The notes beneath the pieces are model-generated. The model saw nothing but the letters and a program-made list of their open reading frames with translations. It searched no databases and was not told where the DNA came from. Shown here one piece after another: positions 36,015 to 43,434 of a stretch of DNA of 64,000 nucleotides; the stretch's first letter is position 1, and each line of letters begins with the position of its first letter. Origin of the DNA: Gp13-AA77 sp035949375 (GTDB lineage Bacteria; Acidobacteriota; Terriglobia; UBA7540). A program made the position numbers and the translations under genes. The DNA is taken from positions 56,047 to 120,046 of the forward strand of contig DASZIG010000103.1 of NCBI GenBank assembly GCA_035949375.1, written 5' to 3'.

Positions 36015-37385
36015 CTAATTCGACCAGTTCGGGTTCCAGTTTTCGCCCTCCGACGTCAGTTGCTTGGCATCGCTGCCGTTGGCCAGCATCATCCAGACCT
36101 GGCGCGTTCCGCCGCGCGTGGATTCGAACACCAGGTGCCGGCCGTCCGGGGACCACGTCGGATGCTCGTTGCGTCCGGTGTCGTGCGTCAGTTGCGTAAT
36201 CTGCCCCGAAGCTATGTCAATCAGGTAGACGTCATAGGTTCCCGTCTCCGATACCCGCCACTCGAACGCCATGAATTGTCCGTCGGGCGACCAGGAAGGC
36301 TCGCTGGCGTCGCCGCCGCCCGAGATCAGCCGCCGCAGATTCGACCCGTCCGAATTCATGATATACACTTGGGGCGATCCGCTGCGATCGGATACGAACG
36401 CGATTTCATTGCCGGTCTTGGGGTTCCACACCGGCGAGATATCGACGCTGGAGCTGAAGGTCAGCCGTTGCAGTCCGGAGCCGTCGGCGTTCGACACGTA
36501 GATCTCCGGGTCGCCGCTCAGGCTCGAGCAAAAGGCGAGCTTTTTACCGTCAGGCGACCACGCCGGCGTGGCGTTCAGCCCGGAATACTTGGGAAATGGC
36601 AGCAGATGGTGGCTCTCCAGGGAGTAAATCAGGATTTCCGGATTGCCTCCGGCGTAGCTCGTGAAGGCAAGCTTGTTGTTATCCGGCGACCAGCGCGGCG
36701 TCAGGCTCAGCGACCCGTAGCTCGTGATGGGGTGCTGATTGAAGCCGTCGTAATCCATCGCGTAAATCTCGGCGTGCCCGGTGCGCTTGCTCACGAAGGC
36801 GATTTTGGTGAGCGCGATGCCGGAGATACCCCCGCCCAGCGTCTTGATGATCTCGTTGGCCCAGCGATGTGCCGTCTCGCGCGTCGAGATCTCATCCATC
36901 GTGGCCACAAACCGCCGCGCCAGCACGCCGGGATTGCCCGGATTCTTCACGTCGTACAGGTAAGCCGTAAACACCAGGTTGGAGTTCAGCACTTCGGTCT
37001 TGCCGTAGGCCAGCATCTGCGTCGAAACGGGCGGGTTCGCCCATTGGTCGAAGACGACGTCCGAGGGCGCCACCGGCGGCTTCAACGGGTAAAAGCTGCG
37101 GCTGATCAGATCGAAAATGCCGGCGTTGTCGAGGTCGTTCCAAAGAACGGTGTTGAACTCCTGCGTCAGTTGGGTCAACTTCGGATCCGTGGATTGCGCC
37201 TGGAATTCCGTGACCGCCATCCGGATGCGCGGAACCCCGCTGGACGTGCCGACGGTGATCTGCTGGGCGCTCGCGCCAGGCGAGGTCAGGAGCGACCCGG
37301 CGACGATGGCCGAGGCAAGTCCGACGAGCGCGGCCCACACCAGGCGGGCGGGCAGTCTTGACCGGAAGGATCTTAATTCTTTCAT
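36015..37385 (-). CDS. tolB: Tol-Pal system beta-propeller protein TolB
   Basis: 456 residues. Signal peptide (WAALVGLASAIVAGSLL, cut near ASAQQ), N-terminal TolB alpha/beta domain (about 45-190: IRMAVTEFQAQ, FNTVLWNDLDNAGIFDLI, ANEIIKTLGG), then a six-bladed propeller with PRWSPDNNKLAF, PAWSPDGKKLAF, PSWSPDGQFMAF and PTWSPDGRHLVF. It is periplasmic, binds Pal and receives signals from TolA. It lies between tonB/tolA (58 bp) and pal in operon order. The spacer to pal (about 228 bp) contains the palindrome GGGGTCTGACCCC near 35955. Confidence 0.95.
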   Translation of the reverse strand: MKELRSFRSRLPARLVWAALVGLASAIVAGSLLTSPGASAQQITVGTSSGVPRIRMAVTEFQAQSTDPKLTQLTQEFNTVLWNDLDNAGIFDLISRSFYPLKPPVAPSDVVFDQWANPPVSTQMLAYGKTEVLNSNLVFTAYLYDVKNPGNPGVLARRFVATMDEISTRETAHRWANEIIKTLGGGISGIALTKIAFVSKRTGHAEIYAMDYDGFNQHPITSYGSLSLTPRWSPDNNKLAFTSYAGGNPEILIYSLESHHLLPFPKYSGLNATPAWSPDGKKLAFCSSLSGDPEIYVSNADGSGLQRLTFSSSVDISPVWNPKTGNEIAFVSDRSGSPQVYIMNSDGSNLRRLISGGGDASEPSWSPDGQFMAFEWRVSETGTYDVYLIDIASGQITQLTHDTGRNEHPTWSPDGRHLVFESTRGGTRQVWMMLANGSDAKQLTSEGENWNPNWSN

Positions 37386-37443
37386 GATGACCAGGTATCT
37401 CCTTATTATTTGGGCCGCCCCGCTTGGAAAATCGGCATGACTT

Positions 37444-38244
37444 CTAACGATGGAAATCGAAATAAAAACTCACGGACACGCTGCTGCCCGAGAAATCCGA
37501 AGGCAGTGCACCGAGCGGACTCGAGGCCTCTACGGCCCGCAGCGCCGAGCGGTCGACGTCGGGTATGCCGCTCGATTGCGCCAGGCGGATGCCGCTGATG
37601 GTTCCGTCGCGCTGGATGGTGAACTCCACGAAAACGCGCGGGGCCAAAGTCAGGGTCGGGCTGATGGTCGAAAGCAGCCAGTTGCTGCTGACGCGGCTTC
37701 GGACCGCGGAGACGTACCAGCCATAGCGACTGCCGAAATCGCCCTCGCCGAAGGAAATGCCCGCCTCGCCGGCCGCCGTTTGCGCCTGGCTGTAAGACAT
37801 CGCCGGCTGACCGTTCGCGCCGTAAGGAATGGCGTTCGGCGGCGGGGTCAGCTCCTGCTTCTGGATGCGGGTATTGATTCGTTTCGGTTCCACCGGCTTG
37901 ATCTCATCCTTGAACTTGGGAATCGGTTCGGCGTTCTCGAGCGGCAGAGGAGGGATGGGCTCGCTCTTGTAAAGTCCCGGACTGTCGTTGGCCAGCGTGT
38001 TGGGCGTCACCTGCATCGGAGCGGGAAGGGGCACGCCGGGCAGTGAGCTCACCGCCTTCACGCGCGCGCTTGATCCTTTCTCCCAGGGATTGCCCCAGGC
38101 TTCACCGCGACCAAACCGGATCAAGCCGTAACCGAGCATGATGCCCAACAGGACGGCGTGCATGCCGGCCGAAATCAGGATCGACCCGCGCAGGCTCTCA
38201 CGGCCTTCGAACGGCAGGGCAGGCGAAAGGGTTTCAGTGCTCAT
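37444..38244 (-). CDS. TonB/TolA-type energy-transducing protein of the Tol system
   Basis: 266 residues: one N-terminal membrane helix (ISAGMHAVLLGIMLGYGLI, about 24-42), a proline- and charge-rich spacer (about 75-145, with PIPPLPLENAEPIPK), and a C-terminal TonB_C domain (YGWYVSAVRSRVSSNW, VFVEFTIQRDGTISGIRL, VDRSALRAVEASSPLG). By operon position it takes the place of TolA, linking TolQR in the inner membrane to TolB/Pal. The C-terminal domain reads as TonB-like and the long alanine helix of proteobacterial TolA is missing, so the neutral name is preferred. It follows exbD/tolR by 39 bp. Confidence 0.9.
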   Translation of the reverse strand: MSTETLSPALPFEGRESLRGSILISAGMHAVLLGIMLGYGLIRFGRGEAWGNPWEKGSSARVKAVSSLPGVPLPAPMQVTPNTLANDSPGLYKSEPIPPLPLENAEPIPKFKDEIKPVEPKRINTRIQKQELTPPPNAIPYGANGQPAMSYSQAQTAAGEAGISFGEGDFGSRYGWYVSAVRSRVSSNWLLSTISPTLTLAPRVFVEFTIQRDGTISGIRLAQSSGIPDVDRSALRAVEASSPLGALPSDFSGSSVSVSFYFDFHR

Positions 38245-38283
38245 TTTGCGTATGGGCTCGGGATACCATCCTCCCGCAGCCCG

Positions 38284-38706
38284 TCAGTTGCCCTTCGTCG
38301 AAAGCGGCTCCGTCACCACGCTGATGTTGGTCACGTTGGCCTGCTTCAAAACGTCCACAACGCGGGCAAAGGTTCCGAAGGGGACGGCCTGATCCGCCCG
38401 GATGAAAACCGGTGCGTCGCTCGCCCCCTGAAGCCGCTGGGCGACCGTGCTCCCGAGCAGGTTGATGTTGATCGGATCGTTGCCCACGTAAAGCGTCTGC
38501 TTCTTATCGATGGTGATCACCACTTTCTGGATGGAGACGGCCTTGACGGTGCGCGTCTTCGGCAGATCCACCTCGATGCCTGACTCGAGGATGGGCGCGG
38601 TCACCATAAAGATGATGAGCAGCACCAGCATGACGTCCACAAACGGCGTCACGTTGATGTCAGACAGCGACGTGCGCGTGCGGCCCTTGGGGGTGGTGAA
38701 TGCCAT
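38284..38706 (-). CDS. tolR: TolR/ExbD-type biopolymer transport protein
   Basis: 140 residues: cytoplasmic N-terminus with SLSDINVTPFVDVMLVLLIIFMVTAP, in which the membrane aspartate of the proton path lies in FVDVMLVLLIIF, and a periplasmic domain (VDLPKTRTVKAVSIQKVVITID). It works with TolQ as the proton-driven motor. The gene follows tolQ after a 94-bp spacer made of TTCGA-type repeats, unusual for this operon. Confidence 0.93.
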   Translation of the reverse strand: MAFTTPKGRTRTSLSDINVTPFVDVMLVLLIIFMVTAPILESGIEVDLPKTRTVKAVSIQKVVITIDKKQTLYVGNDPININLLGSTVAQRLQGASDAPVFIRADQAVPFGTFARVVDVLKQANVTNISVVTEPLSTKGN

Positions 38707-38800
38707 GGCTAATTCGAAAGGCGAAAATCGAAACTCGAAGAGCGGAACTCGAATCAGGCCGATTTTCGAGTCTCGAATTTCGAATTTCGAGTCTCGCGCG
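38707..38800. repeat. inverted arrays of TTCGA/TCGAA words between tolQ and tolR
   Basis: Left arm: GCGAAAATCGAAACTCGAAG; right arm: CGATTTTCGAGTCTCGAAT followed by TTCGAATTTCGAGTCTCG. The arms are reverse complements of each other with small changes and could fold over a short centre. It resembles in plan, though not in wording, the mreC-mreD spacer. Confidence 0.65.
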
Positions 38801-39490
38801 TTACGTGAAATTCCTCTCCGTCATGTTCAGGAACTCCAGCGAAAACTCATCCATCAAGGTCCCGAATTCCCTGATCCGCTGCAGAAAGTAGTTGTAGGCG
38901 ATCACCGCCGGAATAGCCGCAAACAGCCCCGCGGCGGTGGTGATCAGGGCTTCCGAGATGCCCGGCGCCACGCTGTGCAGCGATGCGGTGGTGGCGTTCG
39001 AGAGCCCGTGAAAGGCGTCGATGATGCCCCATACGGTTCCGAAAAGGCCGATGAACGGGGTAATGCCGCCGGTGGTGGCCAGGAAGCTGAGCCATTGCTC
39101 GCGCCGCGTGAGCTCCGTGGAAGAGGCGATCTGCAGCGCGCGCTCCACGGAATCAAGACTGCGGATCCTCGGTTTGCCCGGGTTCTCGGTATAAAACACC
39201 TGTCCTTCAATTTCACGGTATCCGTTAAGAAAGACGTCTACCAGGGGGCTGTTCTTGTAAGTATCGGCTGAGGCCTTGATGTCGGACAGCTTCTTGCTTT
39301 CCCGAAAGACCTTCAGGAAGCCTGCCGAGGCGCTGCGCGCCTTCTGGAAGTTCCGGTGTTTCCGCACGATGATGGCCCAGGAAACTACCGAGAAGATTAA
39401 AAGGATCAAAAGCACGATCTGCGCGACCAACCCCGTATTGGCCAGCAACTGCCCGACTTCATTCTGAAACAACAGCAGTGCGGCGTTCAA
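38801..39490 (-). CDS. tolQ: TolQ/ExbB/MotA-type proton channel protein
   Basis: About 229 residues if started at the TTG at 39490, which has AAGGAGG seven bases upstream; an ATG 18 codons earlier lies before that site and is less likely. Three membrane helices: IVLLILLIFSVVSWAIIVRKH (about 23-43), and the pair TTGGITPFIGLFGTVWGIIDAF and TAAGLFAAIPAVIAYNYFL, with the proton-path threonines. It is the first gene of the tol-pal operon. The order is tolQ-tolR-tonB/tolA-tolB-pal; no cpoB (ybgF) is seen. Confidence 0.93.
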   Translation of the reverse strand: MNAALLLFQNEVGQLLANTGLVAQIVLLILLIFSVVSWAIIVRKHRNFQKARSASAGFLKVFRESKKLSDIKASADTYKNSPLVDVFLNGYREIEGQVFYTENPGKPRIRSLDSVERALQIASSTELTRREQWLSFLATTGGITPFIGLFGTVWGIIDAFHGLSNATTASLHSVAPGISEALITTAAGLFAAIPAVIAYNYFLQRIREFGTLMDEFSLEFLNMTERNFT

Positions 39491-39844
39491 CAAATTGCCT
39501 CCTTGCACCGAGTTTTTGCGCGGCAGCCCGAGCCATAGACACAACCTACCATAAGTTGATGCGCGAGCGGAACGTTACGGCTACCGGATTGATGCTCTGC
39601 GATGAGCGATTTCCAATCGTCCTTAATGAGGATTCAGATCACAGTGACAGTGGAGCAACAAGGGCGGGGCTTTAAGTGTGTGTGAAAACTCGCGGCTTGC
39701 GCCCCCCAAAATAAAGTTTCTCGAAAATCCCACTCTTACCCACCGTCCAAAATAACCCCGGCACACTGTGGCGGCGGGTTAATCCGCCCATGTCGGTGGC
39801 CAAGTAAGGCCGCCGCTACGCGCATGACGGAAAAGGAGCACCAC
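39491..39844. other. spacer between divergent tolQ and the 39845 gene
   Basis: This should hold the tolQ promoter (not clearly seen) and the upstream region of the 39845 gene. It contains the repeat at 39674-39701 and a small hairpin GGCGGGTTAATCCGCC near 39773-39788. No gene is seen. Confidence 0.4.
39674..39701. repeat. dispersed repeat of the AGTGTGTxTGAAAACCCGCGG type
   Basis: AAGTGTGTGTGAAAACTCGC then GGCTTGCG. A second copy lies at 42371-42397 (CGAGTGTGTCTGAAAACCCG, TGGCTTC) and a diverged one at 25865. All three are intergenic. Confidence 0.5.
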
Positions 39845-41122
39845 ATGGGAACGATTCACAAGACGATGACGGCGGCCGCCGAGGCTGCCAACCAGGCCAA
39901 CAGCCGGCAATCCCACGGGCCCGCAAGTCCCGAGGGAAAGGAAAAATCCAAGATGAACGCCACGAAGCACGGCAAGTATGCCGAGCGCCCCGACCCGGTG
40001 GAACTGTTGCTGGCCGAGCATTCCTCGACGGAAGCGGCGGAGGCGGAAGAGGGGGAGCGCGATCGCCTGCGCGCCGAAATCGTCCGCAGTTACCAGCCTC
40101 GGGATGATTTCGGCCGGCTTCAGGCCGAAGAATTGGCGGACGCGAAATTCGAGTTGCGACGCGTGGAGCGCGTGAAGCAGGCGCTCTGGCAGCGCGAGCG
40201 CGAACTGCTCGAGATTGAGCAGCGCCGCCGCGTTCTGCGCGTCCGGGGCGGGGCCATGGAGACCACCCAGGAGCAGGTGAGCGAGTCTGGGCTAGCTGGC
40301 TTGCCCGACTCGCCGGGCAAGTTTCTGGAGATGCGGACTCTCCTGCAGTCGGTTCTGCGGGAGGCCGCGCAGGAGGCGGTCAAGGTGAGCACCATCGAGA
40401 GCTATGTGGGAACCCTGTACGGCACCCGGCGGCACGCCTGGCGCGGCTGGGCGCTGCGGGGAGCGTGCTACGACACCCACGAGTCCCGCATCACCGATGA
40501 GGCCTTCGAACAGGTTTGTGTTCGCCTGACCGACGCCGCGCAGGCGGACCTCGACCGCGTGGAGGAAGAACTGGCGATCTGCCTCGAGGAACAAGGGCCG
40601 CTCAGCCCTGCCGGCCAGGCGGAACGGCTGCTCGAAGCCACCAGTTCGCGCAAGTGGGCGTGGCTGCGGCACCAGGAGAATTTCCTGCGCCGGTCGATCG
40701 ACCGCAAAGTGCGCCTGCTGATCGATCTGCGGAACCAGGCCGCGCGCGAGGCGGTGGAGACGGCCCGGAGCGGCGACGCCCCAACCCCGGACGCCGGGAA
40801 CCGGGACCGCGAATCGGACCCGCAGGGCGGAGGCAATTCACCGGCGGCGGCAAGCCCCGCCGGCGAGGCCAGTTCTCCGCCCGCTGGCCGCGAGGCCGAG
40901 CTCGCGGGTTCAGCCCCGGACGGTCCGGCGGCCCACGGTTCTCCCGGCGGTTCGAAGCCGGGGAAGCCAGGAAAAACACGCGAAAACCGCGGAACGAACC
41001 CACTATCTCCTTTGAAGACAGTGAAGGTGTTTCGCGGGCGCCGAGGGCGCATTCGTCTCATTCCGACACTTTCGCGTCATGCACATCAAACCCGGTCTTC
41101 GGCACGAGCGACGTCAGCGTAA
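39845..41122 (+). CDS. hypothetical protein with N-terminal GPxSPEGKxKSxxNAxKHG motif
   Basis: 425 residues from the ATG at 39845 (AAGGAG six bases upstream). The N-terminus ANSRQSHGPASPEGKEKS then MNATKHGKYA is a recurring signature of uncharacterised paralogous proteins in Acidobacteria and Planctomycetes. A long charged helical middle (about 75-310) has several coiled-coil-like stretches (RDRLRAEIVRSY, QALWQRERELLEIEQRRR). The last 110 residues are low-complexity Gly/Pro/Ala, then GKTRENRGTNPLSPLKT read from repeat copy C, then 30 residues antisense to the next gene. The natural end probably lay earlier. No function is known. Confidence 0.65.
   Translation: MGTIHKTMTAAAEAANQANSRQSHGPASPEGKEKSKMNATKHGKYAERPDPVELLLAEHSSTEAAEAEEGERDRLRAEIVRSYQPRDDFGRLQAEELADAKFELRRVERVKQALWQRERELLEIEQRRRVLRVRGGAMETTQEQVSESGLAGLPDSPGKFLEMRTLLQSVLREAAQEAVKVSTIESYVGTLYGTRRHAWRGWALRGACYDTHESRITDEAFEQVCVRLTDAAQADLDRVEEELAICLEEQGPLSPAGQAERLLEATSSRKWAWLRHQENFLRRSIDRKVRLLIDLRNQAAREAVETARSGDAPTPDAGNRDRESDPQGGGNSPAAASPAGEASSPPAGREAELAGSAPDGPAAHGSPGGSKPGKPGKTRENRGTNPLSPLKTVKVFRGRRGRIRLIPTLSRHAHQTRSSARATSA
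40970..41035. repeat. dispersed repeat with core GGAACGAACCCACTATCTCC, copy C
   Basis: GGAAAAACACGCGAAAACCGC, the exact core, TTTGAAGACAGTGAAGGTGTTTCG. It lies inside the 3' end of the 39845 reading frame and is about 23 kb from copies A and B. Confidence 0.75.
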
Positions 41123-42242
41123 AAGCGCTGAAGCCATCGCCCGATATCTCGCTGCGGCGGTAGAGGCCTGTCTCGGTCTCCGCAGTGACGCGGCGGCCGT
41201 TCCAATCGTCGAGGAAAGCCTGCGCCTCTTTGCGATCGGCGTGCCGCCCGCCCGGCGAGGTCGTCAGGGCCTCGGCGGCGTAGGACTGCACCAGCTTCGG
41301 CCAATAAAGATTGAAGAGCTCTGGCCCCGCGAAGATGTCGGCCCAGACAATCTCGCCGTTGACGGCCGCCACCACGCCCACGGCCTTCTGGGCGCGCAGT
41401 TGCGACTCGATCTTGCTGTAGTCGCGCTCGATCGGCGCAGTGAACCGGCGCAGCTTCTCCTGCACGGCGTCGTTTTCCATGGTGGTGGCGTAGGAGGAGC
41501 TCGAGCGCAGTGCGGGCGCGGCGGGCGGGGGCGCGGCCGCAACGGCTCCGCCGAGGGCTTTCCCGACGCTCGCCCACACCGACTGCTGGTCGCGCTCGAC
41601 CATCACCTGGCGGCGGACGCTCGGCTGGGCCAGCGGCGCGCTTTGGGACACGAACCCGCCGCGCGGCGTCCAGCGGCCGGGTTCCACGCAGAAAACGCTG
41701 AGGTCAATAGGATCGCTGTGCGGCGCCACGATGCGATCCTTGGCCACCACGCGGTCCTGCTTGCCTCCGGTCACGATCTCGCCGGCGAGCAGAATCAGCG
41801 GGCGGTTGGAGTCATTCACCAGCACCAGCCGATTCACCTCGGCGCCGTCGGACTGGGGCGCGACCAGAAGCTCGGCATGAGGCTCCGTGGGGCGGCGGCG
41901 CGGCCGGACGAGCCCGGCCCGGCCGGCCTCGCTGATGGTCACTTCGCCGCGGTGCATGCCCTCGTCGAGCGTCAGGAATCCGCTGGTATCATAGGTCTCG
42001 GCGGCCACGACCGGAAAGACGGTCAGGTTGCCCTCGGTGATGGGCTCGAGGGCCTTGTACTTTGCGGGGACCTGTCCGGCGGGTCCGGCGGGGCCGGCAG
42101 GAAACGAAGCCGGGGTTTGAAAAATTACGGCGGCGAACAGAACAGCGGCAACGGCCAGAACGAGCTTGACGGTGTGCGAAATGGTTTGCGAAATGGTTTG
42201 CGAAAGGGTGTGCGAAACGGTTTGCGAAATGGTGCGCGACAT
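41058..42242 (-). CDS. ARPP-1 (DUF6569) domain protein with repeat-coded leader
   Basis: 394 residues from the ATG at 42242 (AGGAGG seven bases upstream); the frame stays open far upstream without homology. The first 24 residues are a degenerate four-residue repeat (ISQT, VSHT, LSQT, ISQT, ISQT, ISHT), followed by a membrane helix or signal (LVLAVAAVLFAAVIF). The domain shows NLTVFPVVAAETYDTSGFLTLDEG, EVNRLVLVNDSNRPLILLAGEIVTGGKQDR and a VFCVEPGRW strand, the marks of the ARPP-1 family. This family has no proven function. The 3' end overlaps the tail of the 39845 frame by 65 bp. It is divergent from a sigma factor. Confidence 0.82.
   Translation of the reverse strand: MSRTISQTVSHTLSQTISQTISHTVKLVLAVAAVLFAAVIFQTPASFPAGPAGPAGQVPAKYKALEPITEGNLTVFPVVAAETYDTSGFLTLDEGMHRGEVTISEAGRAGLVRPRRRPTEPHAELLVAPQSDGAEVNRLVLVNDSNRPLILLAGEIVTGGKQDRVVAKDRIVAPHSDPIDLSVFCVEPGRWTPRGGFVSQSAPLAQPSVRRQVMVERDQQSVWASVGKALGGAVAAAPPPAAPALRSSSSYATTMENDAVQEKLRRFTAPIERDYSKIESQLRAQKAVGVVAAVNGEIVWADIFAGPELFNLYWPKLVQSYAAEALTTSPGGRHADRKEAQAFLDDWNGRRVTAETETGLYRRSEISGDGFSAFTLTSLVPKTGFDVHDAKVSE
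42171..42240. repeat. 12-bp tandem repeat, about six units (ATGGTTTGCGAA type)
   Basis: Six units such as ATGGTTTGCGAA, AGGGTGTGCGAA, ACGGTTTGCGAA and ATGGTGCGCGAC run head to tail at the 5' end of the ARPP-1 gene. Unit length is a multiple of three, so copy-number change would keep the frame. Confidence 0.85.
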
Positions 42243-42370
42243 GATGGCGCCTCCTGTCGGACGGAGACTCGCGGCCTCTGCCCACCTGAAAGAACGCCGC
42301 GGCGTGACAGTCTTGCATCCTATTTTTCGAGTCAGCCCTGCGCAAACCGCCTTGGAGTGCGGCGGCTCGA

Positions 42371-42397
42371 CGAGTGTGTCTGAAAACCCGTGGCTTC
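42371..42397. repeat. dispersed repeat of the AGTGTGTxTGAAAACCCGCGG type
   Basis: CGAGTGTGTCTGAAAACCCG then TGGCTTC, in the 282-bp spacer between the ARPP-1 and sigma factor genes. Two GCGGC-TTT-GCCGC hairpins follow at about 42412 and 42470. No gene is seen in this spacer. Confidence 0.5.
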
Positions 42398-42524
42398 GGC
42401 GGCAGCGGCTTTGCCGCCCCAGGGACGCAAGGCGGCAATCAAGAGCTTGTGAAGACTTGATGAAGCGGCTTTGCCGCAGCCGGGCAAGCCGGGAACGAAC
42501 TTGTGAGGTCGCGCAACGGCAAGC

Positions 42525-43430
42525 ATGAGCGCTTCTGAGACCAACACGAGCACGGAAGCCGCGCCCCGCTTGCCGGCGGCGGTCGTGGACGAGCTGTGGC
42601 GGCGCTCGGGCGCGGCCGGGTTCGGCCTGAGCGCTGCCGACTTCGGCGACATCCTGGAGCGAATCGTCTCCAAGGTCCTGCCGCCCGGCAAGGACGCGTC
42701 CGACTTCTGCCGCGGGCTCCGCCTCGAGGAGCTGGCCCTGGCGCGCGCCTGCGCCGCAGGCAGCGAGCCGGCCTGGAACGCGTTCCTCACGCGATACCGC
42801 GATAGCCTCGATCGCTCGGCGCTCGCCATCGCCCGCGAAGAGAGCGCGGCCCACGAGCTCGCGGACTCGGTCTACGCCGAGCTTTATGGACTCGATGCGC
42901 CCGAGGGACGGCGGATCTCTAAACTGGCCTGGTATGACGGGCGCGGATCGCTCGAGGGCTGGTTGCGCAGCGTGCTGGCGCACGAATTCACCGACCGCCG
43001 CCGGCGTGAGCGCCGCCTGGTGAGCCTCGAAGAGCAGGTCGAGGCCGGACGCGAGTTCCGCGCGCCGCAAACCGAGACCACGCCGGCGCCCGACCCGCGC
43101 CTCGAAGCGGCGGCCGACGAGGCGCTCGCCGCCCTCCCGGCCGAGGAGCGCTTGCTTCTCGCGAGCTACTACCTCGACGGCCAGACGCTCGCGCAAATCG
43201 CCGCTCTCCTCGGCGTGCACGAGTCCACCGTGAGCCGGCGGCTCGATCGCACCGTGCGCGCGCTCACAAGGAACATCGTCAAGGGCCTGCGCCGGCGCGG
43301 ATTGAGCCGCGACCAGGCGCGCGAGGCGCTCGAAGTGGACGTGCGTGACCTGGCGGTGGAGGTTCGCCGCCATTTGAGCGATGCAAGAAGCGAATCGGGG
43401 ACCGTTCTAAGTACAGGAACCAAGGAATAG
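42525..43430 (+). CDS. RNA polymerase sigma-70 family (ECF-like) factor
   Basis: 301 residues. Region 2 is around 80-165 (LARACAAGSEPAWNAFLTRY, ELADSVYAELYG, WYDGRGSLEGWLRSVLAHEFTDRRRRERR), region 4 around 195-265 (ALAALPAEERLLLASYYLDG and IAALLGVHESTVSRRLDRTVRAL, a clear helix-turn-helix). It is longer than usual ECF factors because of about 65 extra N-terminal and 40 extra C-terminal residues. It is followed after 4 bp by an anti-sigma gene, so this is a coupled pair. The divergent ARPP-1 gene may be a target. Confidence 0.9.
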   Translation: MSASETNTSTEAAPRLPAAVVDELWRRSGAAGFGLSAADFGDILERIVSKVLPPGKDASDFCRGLRLEELALARACAAGSEPAWNAFLTRYRDSLDRSALAIAREESAAHELADSVYAELYGLDAPEGRRISKLAWYDGRGSLEGWLRSVLAHEFTDRRRRERRLVSLEEQVEAGREFRAPQTETTPAPDPRLEAAADEALAALPAEERLLLASYYLDGQTLAQIAALLGVHESTVSRRLDRTVRALTRNIVKGLRRRGLSRDQAREALEVDVRDLAVEVRRHLSDARSESGTVLSTGTKE

Positions 43431-43434
43431 GCTC

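Noticed and set aside
42171..42240. CRISPR-like array
   Set aside because: The units are 12 bp head to tail with no spacers and lie in a reading frame; no cas genes are present.
42243..43373. N-terminal extension of the ARPP-1 frame to 771 residues
   Set aside because: The extension is antisense to the sigma factor gene; a good ribosome site and the membrane helix support the start at 42242.
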